From NCBI RefSeq assembly GCF_030056665.1, contig NZ_JASHIG010000002.1: DNA of 64,000 nt; one strand, written 5' to 3'. Every line of letters starts with the position of its first letter. Position 1 is the stretch's first letter. Source of the DNA: Flectobacillus roseus (GTDB lineage Bacteria; Bacteroidota; Bacteroidia; Cytophagales; Spirosomataceae). Positions 35,652 to 44,129 of this stretch are shown piece after piece. Below the pieces are notes generated by a model. It saw nothing but the letters and a program-made list of their open reading frames with translations. It had not been told where the DNA came from and made no database searches. The position numbers and the translations under genes were made by a program.

Positions 35652-36302
35652 ATGTTAGCTACGCAAAATAGATATGGATTGAATTGGGATGCTACGCTTC
35701 CTGTATATGTAGGCAAAAGAACTCCTAGACCTACCACTAAAATTGAATTAGGAAAAAGAATCAGTCAAATAGAGTTTGATTATAAAAATTTAGTCGCTCA
35801 AAATTTACCCTATACCTTCATCCATCAAAACCCAGTACAACTTAAAAAACTGGTGGGTCGTAAGCCATTGGTAATAAGCTTTTTGTCGGCTGGTTGGAAT
35901 GAATATGGTAGTAACCATTTGGAAAAACTACAACAAGTATATCAGGAGATTTTGGCAATTGGCGGTAATCTATTAGTGATTATAAATGCCAAAGCGGAAG
36001 AAGTTAGAGATTTCCAAAGACATTTTAATATTGGATTCAATCTTCTAGCAGATCCTGAACAAAAAATAGCCAAAAGCCTAGGACTATTCCAAGAAGAGTA
36101 TCCTGTGTGGGATTATGTTTCAGGTATTTCTGAAGATGTTCCTGTGCCCGCCACGATTGTCATCAATACCCAAGAAAAAGTGGTTTATTCATCTGTTGAT
36201 GATAATTTTGATAAACCTTTTCAACCTACTGAAATGTTGGCAGCCGTTTTTGGTGCGAATAAAAATATTCCTGTTGTGATTCGCCAAGAGTTAGCAGCAT
36301 AA
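35652..36302 (+). CDS. AhpC/TSA (peroxiredoxin-like) fold protein lacking all cysteines
   Basis: 216 residues. The thioredoxin-fold pattern of the peroxiredoxin-like AhpC/TSA family is clear: KPLVISFLSAGWNEYGSNHLEKLQQVYQEI, LLVIINAKAEEVRDFQRHFNIGFNLLADPEQKIAKSLGLFQEE and PVPATIVINTQEKVVYSSVDDNF. Where active members have W-C-P-Y-C, this protein has W82-N-E-Y-G86, and it has no cysteine anywhere. It therefore cannot act as a thiol peroxidase. It may be a binding or regulatory relative. A good promoter and normal codon use suggest it is expressed. Confidence 0.85.
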   Translation: MLATQNRYGLNWDATLPVYVGKRTPRPTTKIELGKRISQIEFDYKNLVAQNLPYTFIHQNPVQLKKLVGRKPLVISFLSAGWNEYGSNHLEKLQQVYQEILAIGGNLLVIINAKAEEVRDFQRHFNIGFNLLADPEQKIAKSLGLFQEEYPVWDYVSGISEDVPVPATIVINTQEKVVYSSVDDNFDKPFQPTEMLAAVFGANKNIPVVIRQELAA

Positions 36303-36447
36303 GCCTTTTTATCCTATTGATTGAAGGTTTTTTTAGTCAACACTTTTGAGTCAATAATATTCAAAAGGTATGATTGAGAACAACTAATTATTAACAAACA
36401 AAATTCATTTTTTTTGACCTATTAGTATATAAAATCTATAGATTATA

Positions 36448-36591
36448 ATGAATAAATCAACAGAATCCATAACTGATGATTTTTTAGACAAATCTGAATT
36501 AGGCATACGATTCTTATTATCTATAGTCGTAATCATCTTTATTGTATTAATTGGATTTAGCGTATATTATTGGGGGTTACCTGATTGTTAG
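36448..36591 (+). CDS. 47-residue single-span membrane protein
   Basis: ATG at 36448, stop TAG at 36589-36591. Hydrophilic start (NKSTESITDDFLDKSELG), one hydrophobic span (RFLLSIVVIIFIVLIGFSV, about 21-39) and the tail YYWGLPDC. Plausible as a small membrane protein; I do not recognise it. A second 47-residue single-span ORF lies at 38171 on the other side of the sterol-desaturase gene. Confidence 0.5.
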   Translation: MNKSTESITDDFLDKSELGIRFLLSIVVIIFIVLIGFSVYYWGLPDC

Positions 36592-36915
36592 ATAGTATTA
36601 TTAAGTGAAAAAATTGGTTGGTGATCCAAGACATTCAACATGTATAAAGAATTGCTGGTGGCATTTCAAGCAAAGAATGGGTGGTTTCATACTTCTTGAG
36701 TGCCGCCGCCTAACAATAGTGAAATCATTGAGATTGTTTTTGGAGAATTGTACTCGGCATTGGGCATTGCCCTCGTCGGCAGCCCAATGGAAGAGTCTTT
36801 TCAGCCAATATTCATAATGATTTTTAATTATATAGTAACTCACTGTTGAGAAAGATACCTCTATTTCAACAAAATTAATTATCACTCCAAACTCAAAACT
36901 CATTTATAAAATCCT
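36592..36915. other. Degenerate segment before the sterol-desaturase gene
   Basis: 324 bases without an intact gene. On the + strand from the ATG at 36640 one frame reads MYKELLVAFQAKNGWFHTS, stop, then VPPPNNSEIIEIVFGELYS and further protein-like sequence to a stop after ...FNYIVTHC. This could be a small gene broken by a stop, but no family is recognised. Confidence 0.3.
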
Positions 36916-38121
36916 ATGCACACTAAATATTTGGCATTTGCTATTCCACTGTTTTTAGTTTTCATGGGGCTTGAATATTTTCTTTCTAAGGTACAAGGAA
37001 AGAAATTTTATAAATTCAAGGATACCATAGCAAACTTAAATGTAGGTATTGCCGAACGTCTGATTGACTGCTTTAGCATCGGTATATTCTACTTTTACTA
37101 TGACTACTTGCAAAAGAATCTTGGTTTTTTTGATATCAAATCAGGCGTCTTTTCTTGGATTGCCCTACTCCTGCTTACTGATTTATTGTGGTATTGGTAT
37201 CACAGATTGGGTCATGAAGTAAATATTTTGTGGAGTGTGCACATTGTACATCATCAAAGTGAGGAATTCAATTTTACGGTTTCGGCTCGTATTACAATTT
37301 TTCAGGCTATTGCTAGAACCTTTTTCTGGTCGATATTACCAATTATTGGTTTCAATGCCGACATGATTAGTATTGTGCTTTTGATTCATGGCATATATCC
37401 ATTCTTTACGCACACACGCACTGTTGGAAAGTTAGGTTTTTTGGAATACATTTTCGTAACGCCTTCACACCATCGCGTGCATCATGCTAGTAATGAGCAA
37501 TATTTAGATAAAAACTATAGCGATATGTTTATCTTTTGGGATAAGCTATTTGGGACTTTTGCTGAAGAAATAGAAGAGCCTGTTTATGGCTTGACAAAAC
37601 CTCTTAAAAGTTATAGTTTTCTTTGGCAACATTTTCATTACATGATTGAATTGGCCTACGCATTTAAGCATGCCCAAACTATCAAAGAGCGATTCAGGAT
37701 TTTATTCGGCAAACCTGAGTCACTTGACCCAAGGATTCGGGAAGAGTTAGAAAAGAGATTTATCATTCAGTTTAACGAAGATCAGAATAGCAAACGTGTT
37801 TATACTTATGTGGTCGTTCAAATGATTTCGTTGCTCATTGGGCTATTTGTCATCATTTATTTTCTGGAGAGTATCAGTATTACCTCACAAATACTCTGGG
37901 CTTTTTTCATCTTAATATCGTTAATTAACTGCGGGGCACTATTAGAGCAAAAACGTTGGATTATCTATTTGGAAGCTATTCGTCTTTTCATTGTTGGATT
38001 GCTTATTCAATTGAACTATCCGAGTACCGAGATATTCTATGCTATAGCTATCATTGGATTGGTTATCATTGCTTTTGCCAAAACCCTTAAAAACCAATAC
38101 TTCAAGCTTATCTTCGGGTAA
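36916..38121 (+). CDS. Sterol desaturase/fatty acid hydroxylase family membrane enzyme
   Basis: 401 residues with at least eight hydrophobic spans. The di-iron histidine clusters are all present: HRLGHEVNILWSVHIVHHQSEEFN (H-x3-H and H-x2-HH) and SPSHHRVHHASN (H-x2-HH), with an intermediate HGIYPFFTHTRT. The family hydroxylates or desaturates sterols, carotenoids or fatty acids in the membrane. The C-terminal third (about 300-401) adds extra membrane helices, as seen in Bacteroidota members. Substrate not determinable. Confidence 0.9.
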   Translation: MHTKYLAFAIPLFLVFMGLEYFLSKVQGKKFYKFKDTIANLNVGIAERLIDCFSIGIFYFYYDYLQKNLGFFDIKSGVFSWIALLLLTDLLWYWYHRLGHEVNILWSVHIVHHQSEEFNFTVSARITIFQAIARTFFWSILPIIGFNADMISIVLLIHGIYPFFTHTRTVGKLGFLEYIFVTPSHHRVHHASNEQYLDKNYSDMFIFWDKLFGTFAEEIEEPVYGLTKPLKSYSFLWQHFHYMIELAYAFKHAQTIKERFRILFGKPESLDPRIREELEKRFIIQFNEDQNSKRVYTYVVVQMISLLIGLFVIIYFLESISITSQILWAFFILISLINCGALLEQKRWIIYLEAIRLFIVGLLIQLNYPSTEIFYAIAIIGLVIIAFAKTLKNQYFKLIFG

Positions 38122-38170
38122 GCTTGAGTGACAAATCTATTTTTCTCACATTATAAACTTCATTATTGTC

Positions 38171-38314
38171 ATGGAATATATTTTATCATTACGCAAAGAA
38201 TTCTCTTTTGGCAAAACACTTCGTTATTTGGAATCTTCATTAATGTGGGCAATTGTCACTATGGTATATGCAGGCTTGATTATTATCCTTGGAAATCATT
38301 ATTTTGGTGGGTAG
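38171..38314 (+). CDS. 47-residue single-span membrane protein
   Basis: ATG 38171, stop TAG 38312-38314. Start MEYILSLRKEFSFGKTLRYLE, then one hydrophobic span (WAIVTMVYAGLIIILGNHYF). It begins 50 bases after the sterol-desaturase stop and may be its co-transcribed partner; not recognised. Too short for certainty. Confidence 0.45.
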   Translation: MEYILSLRKEFSFGKTLRYLESSLMWAIVTMVYAGLIIILGNHYFGG

Positions 38315-38565
38315 TAATTGAGTAAATGAGTGATTTTTACGCTAGGTCTTAACAATGGAATCGCATTGTCTTACCTTTAAAGATATATTATGTTTGAATT
38401 TGTCCTCAAGAAATGCGGTCGAAAAACCAATTTCGACCGCATTTCTTGATTTTAATATACTGGATGACACATATTTAGATGCAAAGCATTGCATCTCTAC
38501 AAGTAAAATTCATATTAAAAAATCACTCATTCTCTCAATCACAATTCACTCAATTTAGTTCTTAC
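38315..38565. repeat. About 250-bp intergenic inverted element (GTAGAGACGCAATG family)
   Basis: Central hairpin with an 18-bp perfect stem: CAAGAAATGCGGTCGAAA (38407-38424) pairs with TTTCGACCGCATTTCTTG (38431-38448). Flanks: ATTGAGTAAATGAGTGATT on the left; GATGCAAAGCATTGCATCTC and AATCACTCATTCTCTCAATC on the right. It separates convergent genes and can terminate both. Confidence 0.7.
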
Positions 38566-38570
38566 AACCC

Positions 38571-40577
38571 TTACAAACTAGCTGTAGTCAGTTGTCCAGA
38601 AATGGTCACCGAACCTCTCGAAATCCCTCCATTGAAAGTACCACCATTGTAAAAGCCTCCAATATTAGTACCTCCATTTTCGCCACCAGAGAAAACATTA
38701 TAAGTTGTTCCATTTTTGAGGGTTGGAGAAGAATATACAAAATAGTAGGTCGCACGAGTTGGAATAAAGGTAAACAACGGGTTGCCAGCTGCATCAATTA
38801 ACGAAAATGGATTTCCACCAGCGTAACCGACTGTAAATTTCAAAAATACGGTTGGTTGTGTCGAACCAGCAGATGTTGCTTTGGCTACCGAAGTATTATT
38901 AGGCCCACCTGCAATAAACACCCCACCTGTAATATTAAACGTACCATTGTAATCAAAAGCAACTGTCGTAGACAAAGTTGTACCATGCACGATAACCGTA
39001 CCGCCTGATTGAGCGATGCTACCATTACTATCAATACATTCTCCTCCAGAAGAACTAACAATGACTGTTCCGCCAGTAATGGTTAACAAACTACCGTCAT
39101 TGGTTGTACCATCGGTTGTCGTACTTGTATAGATACTGTCGTCCGAAGAAATTACCGAAATGTATCCAGCATTAATAGTTATTTTTGGCGCAGAAAGACC
39201 GTCAATAGAAGTGGTAACATAAACAGAACCACCATTTACAGTAATCGAAGCTCCAGATTTAATAGCATCATTGGTAGAAGAAATGGTTAAATAACCACCA
39301 TTGATTGTAATAGAACCCGTCCCAACAAATGTGCTAGCTTCTGAGGTCTCGGTCGTGCTGTACGTGTAGGTAGCTCCAGAAGTTGTAAGAGTAATTGTTC
39401 CTCCATTAACGGTCGACACACCATCAACGATAATTCCTTTACCACCTACTCCTGTATTGCTAATTGAAATTGTTCCATCCTGAATGGCCAAATTACCTCC
39501 ACAACTAATACCCGAAGACTGAACAGTAGCCTTATCTGTAGTATTGTAATAAGATGCCCCACCTGTCAAAATAGTAAGTTTACCAGCTGTTAGCTTCACG
39601 TCGCCACTGGTTTTTATACCTTTACAACCATTTCCAGAAGTATACAAAGCGACCGTTGCGTCGGATGAATTGAGACTTAGATAGCTATTACTATTGATAG
39701 CTTTTACCTTTTCGCCAGAGGCATTGATCGTAAGTGTTCCTCCAGTGATTTGAACGTACGGAAGTATTGTTGTATCTGTTCCTGTATAACTCGTGGTAAT
39801 CCCGTCGCTACTAGCGGTGATACCCATTGCGCCTCCCGAAATAGAAACAAATCCAGCTTCGGATTCAACGCCACTTTCGGTAGCTACAAGAGTAAAATTC
39901 CCTCCTGACATTTGGAAATTATGATAAGCATGAATCGCATCCGCTACCGCTTGTGTAACAGAAATTGTTCCACCTAGCATATTGATATTGTCGTCACTAA
40001 CGATGGCATGTTTGTTACTGGCATAAATCAAAAGACTACCTGCACCAGTAAAATCTAATGTTCCTTCACTAAAAAATGTTCCCTTTTGATCTTCGGTACT
40101 TGTTGCATAATTAGCGCCATCAATCAGGCGGTTTACAGTACCTCCAACCAAGGTAACTATGGCTTTTTTACTAGACTGAATATTGATAGCTGGGCCATCG
40201 GTATTGACCAAACTTGTACCATTGAGAACCAAATTAAAGTCGGCATCGCTGTAAATCTTTAAACTCGCATTTGTACTTTGCCCAGAAATCACATAGCTAA
40301 TGGGAGTACTATTATTTGTTGACTTTACTACTACATCACCATTTGTTACCGTGACCGCTACCCCACTCGAAATATTGTTAGTAATAGTTGGTGTAGTACC
40401 ATCGTAATCAATCAGAACCGCATTGGCGATGGTAGTATCCTTGGTATTGGTAGTGATGTCTGCTACATCGACGGTAGCATCTGTAACATCGTCAGGAGTA
40501 TTACAAGCTACCAATGAAAGGCTAAGAAATAAGGCAGAAAATAGTCTTACTGCAATTTTTAAGTGTTTGTTATTCAT
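38571..40577 (-). CDS. Beta-helix carbohydrate-binding lipoprotein (DUF4353/Cthe_2159 type)
   Basis: 668 residues. Lipobox SLSLVAC (Cys about 25) marks a lipoprotein. The mature protein is a long Ser/Thr/Gly-rich right-handed beta-helix with repeated rungs such as ISVTQAVADAIHAYHNFQMSGGNF, VSISGGAMGITASSDGI, ITINGGYLTISSTNDAIKSG, ITVNGGSVYVTTSIDGL and ITINAGYISVISSDDSI. The pattern matches carbohydrate-binding domain-containing proteins of the Cthe_2159 group, which bind acidic polysaccharides such as polygalacturonate. No catalytic domain or T9SS tail is seen. Surface location is likely. Next to GH43 and BNR_4 genes, so a glycan-binding role fits. Confidence 0.85.
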   Translation of the reverse strand: MNNKHLKIAVRLFSALFLSLSLVACNTPDDVTDATVDVADITTNTKDTTIANAVLIDYDGTTPTITNNISSGVAVTVTNGDVVVKSTNNSTPISYVISGQSTNASLKIYSDADFNLVLNGTSLVNTDGPAINIQSSKKAIVTLVGGTVNRLIDGANYATSTEDQKGTFFSEGTLDFTGAGSLLIYASNKHAIVSDDNINMLGGTISVTQAVADAIHAYHNFQMSGGNFTLVATESGVESEAGFVSISGGAMGITASSDGITTSYTGTDTTILPYVQITGGTLTINASGEKVKAINSNSYLSLNSSDATVALYTSGNGCKGIKTSGDVKLTAGKLTILTGGASYYNTTDKATVQSSGISCGGNLAIQDGTISISNTGVGGKGIIVDGVSTVNGGTITLTTSGATYTYSTTETSEASTFVGTGSITINGGYLTISSTNDAIKSGASITVNGGSVYVTTSIDGLSAPKITINAGYISVISSDDSIYTSTTTDGTTNDGSLLTITGGTVIVSSSGGECIDSNGSIAQSGGTVIVHGTTLSTTVAFDYNGTFNITGGVFIAGGPNNTSVAKATSAGSTQPTVFLKFTVGYAGGNPFSLIDAAGNPLFTFIPTRATYYFVYSSPTLKNGTTYNVFSGGENGGTNIGGFYNGGTFNGGISRGSVTISGQLTTASL

Positions 40578-40826
40578 AATCTCCTCGTATTGGTGTTTCG
40601 TTTCGGACAGTGATTTGTTTAGATTTGATAATTTTCAGACCGATTTTTAAAAATAAAAACCTCTACACCCTCAGAGACCCTTTTTTTTAACTGAACGTTA
40701 CTTCATTTTTGCGTTTTTTTAGAATCAGTCTAAGCAAAGGCATTTTTTGTCGACTAAACCCCTAATTATTTCAATTTCCCCCCATAATTGGCGAATCTCT
40801 CCCCTGTCTCTAGAAATTGTACTTTT

Positions 40827-40834
40827 TACTTTTG
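40827..40834 (+). promoter_or_regulatory. Predicted -7 box of the GH43 gene
   Basis: TACTTTTG fits TAnnTTTG, 23 bases upstream of the start ATG at 40858. Its position supports that start over an in-frame ATG at 40747. Confidence 0.5.
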
Positions 40835-40857
40835 TTATTGTAAAACCTTTAATAAAT

Positions 40858-41838
40858 ATGAAAAAAACGATTTGTTTAGTTGGGGCACTTGTAGCAATTG
40901 GTTTGCAGGCTTGTAAAAGTGTTCAACAAAAAAACATAGACCTTACTGTTAAGCCTGGCGCTATTTGGCAAGACACCAATCAAGAAGTAATAAACGCGCA
41001 TGGTGGTGGGCTTTTGAAAAGAGGTAAAAACTACTACTGGTACGGCGAAATTCGTGGAAAATCAGCCTCAGAAGGCGTGTCAGTTTATAGCTCAAAAGAC
41101 TTGGTTCATTGGGAAAATAAGGGAGTCGCTTTGGCTAAATCCAAAGATTCGACCAGTGAGATTGCCGTAGGTGGCTTGATGGAAAGACCCAAAGTAATTT
41201 TTAATGAAAAGACGAAAAAGTATGTGATGTGGTTTCATTTGGAATTGCCCCGACAGGGATACAAAGCAGCTCGCGCAGGTATCGCTGTGAGCGATAATCC
41301 TTTGGGTCCATTTACTTATCTGAAAAGCTTTAGACCCAACGGCAATATGTCGAGAGATATGACGCTATTTGTCGACGATGATGGCTCGGCGTATCATATT
41401 TACTCTTCTCGTGAAAATTATGATTTAAGAGTCGTAAAGCTGACGGCAGACTATTTAAACGTTACCAAAGAAGATACCTTGTTATTTAGCAAACACCGTG
41501 AAGCGCCTGCGATATTCAAAAAAGATGGCAAATATTTTCTTATCACCAGCGGATGCACGGGTTGGGATCCCAATGCGGCAACACTTCACTCAGCCAGTTC
41601 TATTTTTGGTCCATGGAAATTAGAAGGCGACCCGATGCGTGGTCCAATGGCCGAAAAAACATTTGATGGACAATCAACTTATGTGCTGACAGTGGATTCA
41701 AAGAAAAATCAATATATCTTTATGGCCGATCGCTGGAAACCCAAAGACTTGAAAGACAGTCGCTATTTATGGCTTCCTATTTCTTTCGAAAATGGTATTC
41801 CTGTCGTCCAGTGGCAGAATGAATGGAAAATAAAGTAA
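40858..41838 (+). CDS. Glycoside hydrolase family 43 lipoprotein
   Basis: From the ATG at 40858 (lipoprotein signal peptide, lipobox GLQAC) it has 326 residues. A five-bladed propeller of the GH43 type: WQDTNQEVINAHGGGLL (first catalytic-region Asp), NYYWYGEIRG, MERPKVIFNEKTKKYVMWFH, RDMTLFVDDDGSAYHIYSS and REAPAIFKKDGKYFLITSGC (Glu). The RDMTLFVDDDG motif is that of GH43_34-like enzymes, often galactan- or arabinan-active. Substrate is not certain. It is in the same orientation as the BNR_4 gene. Confidence 0.87.
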   Translation: MKKTICLVGALVAIGLQACKSVQQKNIDLTVKPGAIWQDTNQEVINAHGGGLLKRGKNYYWYGEIRGKSASEGVSVYSSKDLVHWENKGVALAKSKDSTSEIAVGGLMERPKVIFNEKTKKYVMWFHLELPRQGYKAARAGIAVSDNPLGPFTYLKSFRPNGNMSRDMTLFVDDDGSAYHIYSSRENYDLRVVKLTADYLNVTKEDTLLFSKHREAPAIFKKDGKYFLITSGCTGWDPNAATLHSASSIFGPWKLEGDPMRGPMAEKTFDGQSTYVLTVDSKKNQYIFMADRWKPKDLKDSRYLWLPISFENGIPVVQWQNEWKIK

Positions 41839-41849
41839 GATAGTTTATG

Positions 41850-41990
41850 GGCAAAATTAAATTATTGAGCTTTCGGCTGTCAGCTATGGGCGCTCGGTAA
41901 AAGGTTTCTGTGGTTTCCTAAGAATCATAATCAAGCTTTTAGCCTCAAGCCAAATAATGCAATTTTATTTTGCATTAATACTTAAAAAGC
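41850..41990. repeat. Degenerate word repeat between GH43 and BNR_4 genes
   Basis: GAGCTTTCGGCTGTCAGC, GGGCGCTCGGTAAAAGG and AAGCTTTTAGCCTCAAGCC occur here, followed by TTTTATTTTGCATTAATAC, words shared with 19055, 47750 and 60185. No gene. Confidence 0.55.
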
Positions 41991-42025
41991 AGTTTTCACT
42001 GAAATCATATATAAAACGTGTTAAA

Positions 42026-43336
42026 ATGTCATTTTTAAAAAAATCATTCTTCTGCTTACTACTTTCAAATTTTCTGATTGTTGGTAGTTTACAAGCTCAA
42101 AAAGTAAAAACAATTCCCGTTGGAAAAGCTTGGGCCAACAATTCGGTTAACGCAGTTATTTTTCGTAAAAACTCTTTGGTCAGTTACAAAGACTACCAAT
42201 TCATTGCCTATTATAACGAAACAGGGAATGTAGTTTTGGGAAAAAGAAAATTAACCAGTAAAAATTGGGAGCTCAAAACAACCGAGTTAAAAGGAAATGT
42301 ATCAGACGCTCACAACTGTATCAGCATTATGGTCGATGGCAAGGGCTATTTGCATATAGCTTGGGACCATCATAATCACCCTTTGCACTATGCAAAAAGT
42401 AAAAATCCTTTATCCTTAGAATTGGACGCACCAACCTCAATGACTGGTGAAACCGAAAAGAGTGTGAGCTATCCTGAATTTTACCGAATGCCTAATGGAA
42501 ATTTGCTTTTCTTCTACAGAAATGGCGCTTCTGGAAAAGGAAATTTAGTGGTCAAAAGTTATGATATTGCCACCAGCAAATGGTCGATGGTACATGAAAA
42601 TCTGATTGATGGCGAAGGTAAAAGAAGTGCTTATTGGCAGGCTTTTGTCGATGCCAAAAGCAATATTCATATCTCGTGGGTATGGCGTGAAAGTGCCGAC
42701 GTAGCCAGTAATCACGATATGGCGTATGCTTGCTCGAAAGATGGGGGGAAAACTTGGCAGAAAACTTCAGGAGAAAAATACCAACTTCCTATCAATGCAT
42801 CTAATGCTGAATATGCATGCAAAATCCCGCAAAATAGTGAGCTCATCAACCAGACTTCAATGGTTGCCGACCAAGCGGGTAATCCCTACATTGCAACTTA
42901 CTTCAGACCTGAAGGTAGTAAAGTACCACAATATCATCTTATTCATTTTGATGGAAAATGGCATACTCAATCGCTCGGATTCAGAACACAAGCTTTTAGT
43001 TTGAGTGGTATGGGTACCAAAAAAATTCCGATTGCGCGTCCACAATTGATAGCATGGTCAAACAACGGAAAACTTTCAGCGATGGTCGTTTTTAGAGATG
43101 AAGAAAGAGGAAGTAAGGCTTCTGTAGCATTAAACACAGATTTGAACCATACTACATGGAAGGTAAAAGATTTGTCTGATACGTATGTAGGTTCGTGGGA
43201 ACCGTCTTTTGATACTGAGCTTTGGAAGAGTAAACAACAGTTACATTTGTTTGTCCAGCCAGTAGAACAAGCCGACGGAGAAGGTAAAACCAATACGCCT
43301 CCACAATTGGTACAAGTATTTGAGGTGAAGTTGTAA
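42026..43336 (+). CDS. Secreted BNR_4-family beta-propeller protein
   Basis: From the ATG at 42026 (SFLKKSFFCLLLSNFLIVG signal peptide, cleaved after LQAQ) it has 436 residues. BNR-like propeller repeats: SVSYPEFYRMPNGNLLFFYRNGASG, SAYWQAFVDAKSNIHISWVWRESADVASNHDMAYACSKDGGKTW (split around residues 205-245) and VADQAGNPYIATYFRPEG, with HHNHPLHYAKS in blade two. The BNR_4 family includes ulvan and other polysaccharide lyases but also uncharacterised members. The His-rich DHHNHPLHYA loop could be catalytic. Enzymatic class is not certain. Confidence 0.82.
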   Translation: MSFLKKSFFCLLLSNFLIVGSLQAQKVKTIPVGKAWANNSVNAVIFRKNSLVSYKDYQFIAYYNETGNVVLGKRKLTSKNWELKTTELKGNVSDAHNCISIMVDGKGYLHIAWDHHNHPLHYAKSKNPLSLELDAPTSMTGETEKSVSYPEFYRMPNGNLLFFYRNGASGKGNLVVKSYDIATSKWSMVHENLIDGEGKRSAYWQAFVDAKSNIHISWVWRESADVASNHDMAYACSKDGGKTWQKTSGEKYQLPINASNAEYACKIPQNSELINQTSMVADQAGNPYIATYFRPEGSKVPQYHLIHFDGKWHTQSLGFRTQAFSLSGMGTKKIPIARPQLIAWSNNGKLSAMVVFRDEERGSKASVALNTDLNHTTWKVKDLSDTYVGSWEPSFDTELWKSKQQLHLFVQPVEQADGEGKTNTPPQLVQVFEVKL

Positions 43337-43341
43337 AATAA

Positions 43342-43378
43342 AAATCGGTTGTTTTCTCTGATAGAAAGCAACCGATTT
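43342..43378 (+). terminator. Terminator hairpin after the BNR_4 gene
   Basis: AAATCGGTTGTTTTCT (43342-43357) pairs with AGAAAGCAACCGATTT (43363-43378), almost perfect over 16 bp, 6 bases after the stop codon. Confidence 0.8.
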
Positions 43379-43412
43379 GATTATTACCACAAAATCTATA
43401 AAAAACACCTTG

Positions 43413-43440
43413 TTTGTATTCCTTTTCAGTGGTAATTTTG
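43413..43440 (+). promoter_or_regulatory. Predicted promoter of the His-rich membrane protein and oxidase genes
   Basis: TTTG (43413-43416) and TAATTTTG (43433-43440), 16 bases apart, fit the Bacteroidota -33/-7 pattern (spacing slightly short). The start at 43462 follows by 22 bases. Confidence 0.55.
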
Positions 43441-43461
43441 TGGCAGAACAAAAATACTTTC

Positions 43462-43902
43462 ATGAAGTACTTGGGAATTAATATCGACAAAATAACCCCA
43501 CTACAGGCTCGTTACGCTCGTAACGCAGTGCTCGTGGCGATTGTCTGTATTATGGCAGCCCAAGGGTTGGTAATTCATTTATTGGCTTTCTCCTTATCTG
43601 CCAATGAAGAATTTAATCAAGGGGTAATTCATACCGAAAGTACTATTGCTAAGACTCAACAAACTTGGAAACAAGAGCTTCAATTGATACTAGACTATAG
43701 CAATGAAAAATCCAATTCAGAGCAAAAATCTTCCAGACCTACCAGCATTACGATTGCATTTAATCTTTTTGTAGAAAAAGTTGGGATAGACCTACCCAAG
43801 CCTAGTTATCAATCTTTATCTATCGAAAACCACTTTTCTTATAATAATCTCTACCATCACCTTCATCACCAGCGGATTATCCATCCTCCGTGTTTTGTCT
43901 AA
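43462..43902 (+). CDS. Unknown single-span membrane protein with His-rich C-terminus
   Basis: From the ATG at 43462 (MKYLGINIDKITPLQARYARN) it has 146 residues. One hydrophobic span (AVLVAIVCIMAAQGLVIHLL, about 22-42), a coiled middle, and the C-terminal tail NLYHHLHHQRIIHPPCFV, rich in His with a final Cys. The tail looks able to bind a metal. It precedes the two oxidase-like genes (227 bases), so an assembly or copper/heme-handling role is conceivable, but this is inference. I do not recognise the family. Confidence 0.65.
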   Translation: MKYLGINIDKITPLQARYARNAVLVAIVCIMAAQGLVIHLLAFSLSANEEFNQGVIHTESTIAKTQQTWKQELQLILDYSNEKSNSEQKSSRPTSITIAFNLFVEKVGIDLPKPSYQSLSIENHFSYNNLYHHLHHQRIIHPPCFV

Positions 43903-44129
43903 TATTTTATCTTTCAGGTTTCTTTCAGCTTCACAAACCATCAATATGGCTTGTTGAATAATTGTATTCTTTTTTTCAAAAAAATACGCTAGAAACCTCC
44001 TCCATTTATTGGCTAACTCTTAGGATTGTGCTTGCAATCTTGTAAAACTATTACATCATCGATAACATGATGCAATAGAAAAGTACGTCCTTTTGTGGCC
44101 TAATTATTCCATATTAAAAAGACAAACAG

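Noticed and set aside
36601..36903. Open frames on both strands between the 47-residue ORF and the sterol-desaturase gene.
   Set aside because: No recognisable protein; the only protein-like frame (from 36640) contains a stop, so I list the stretch as degenerate.
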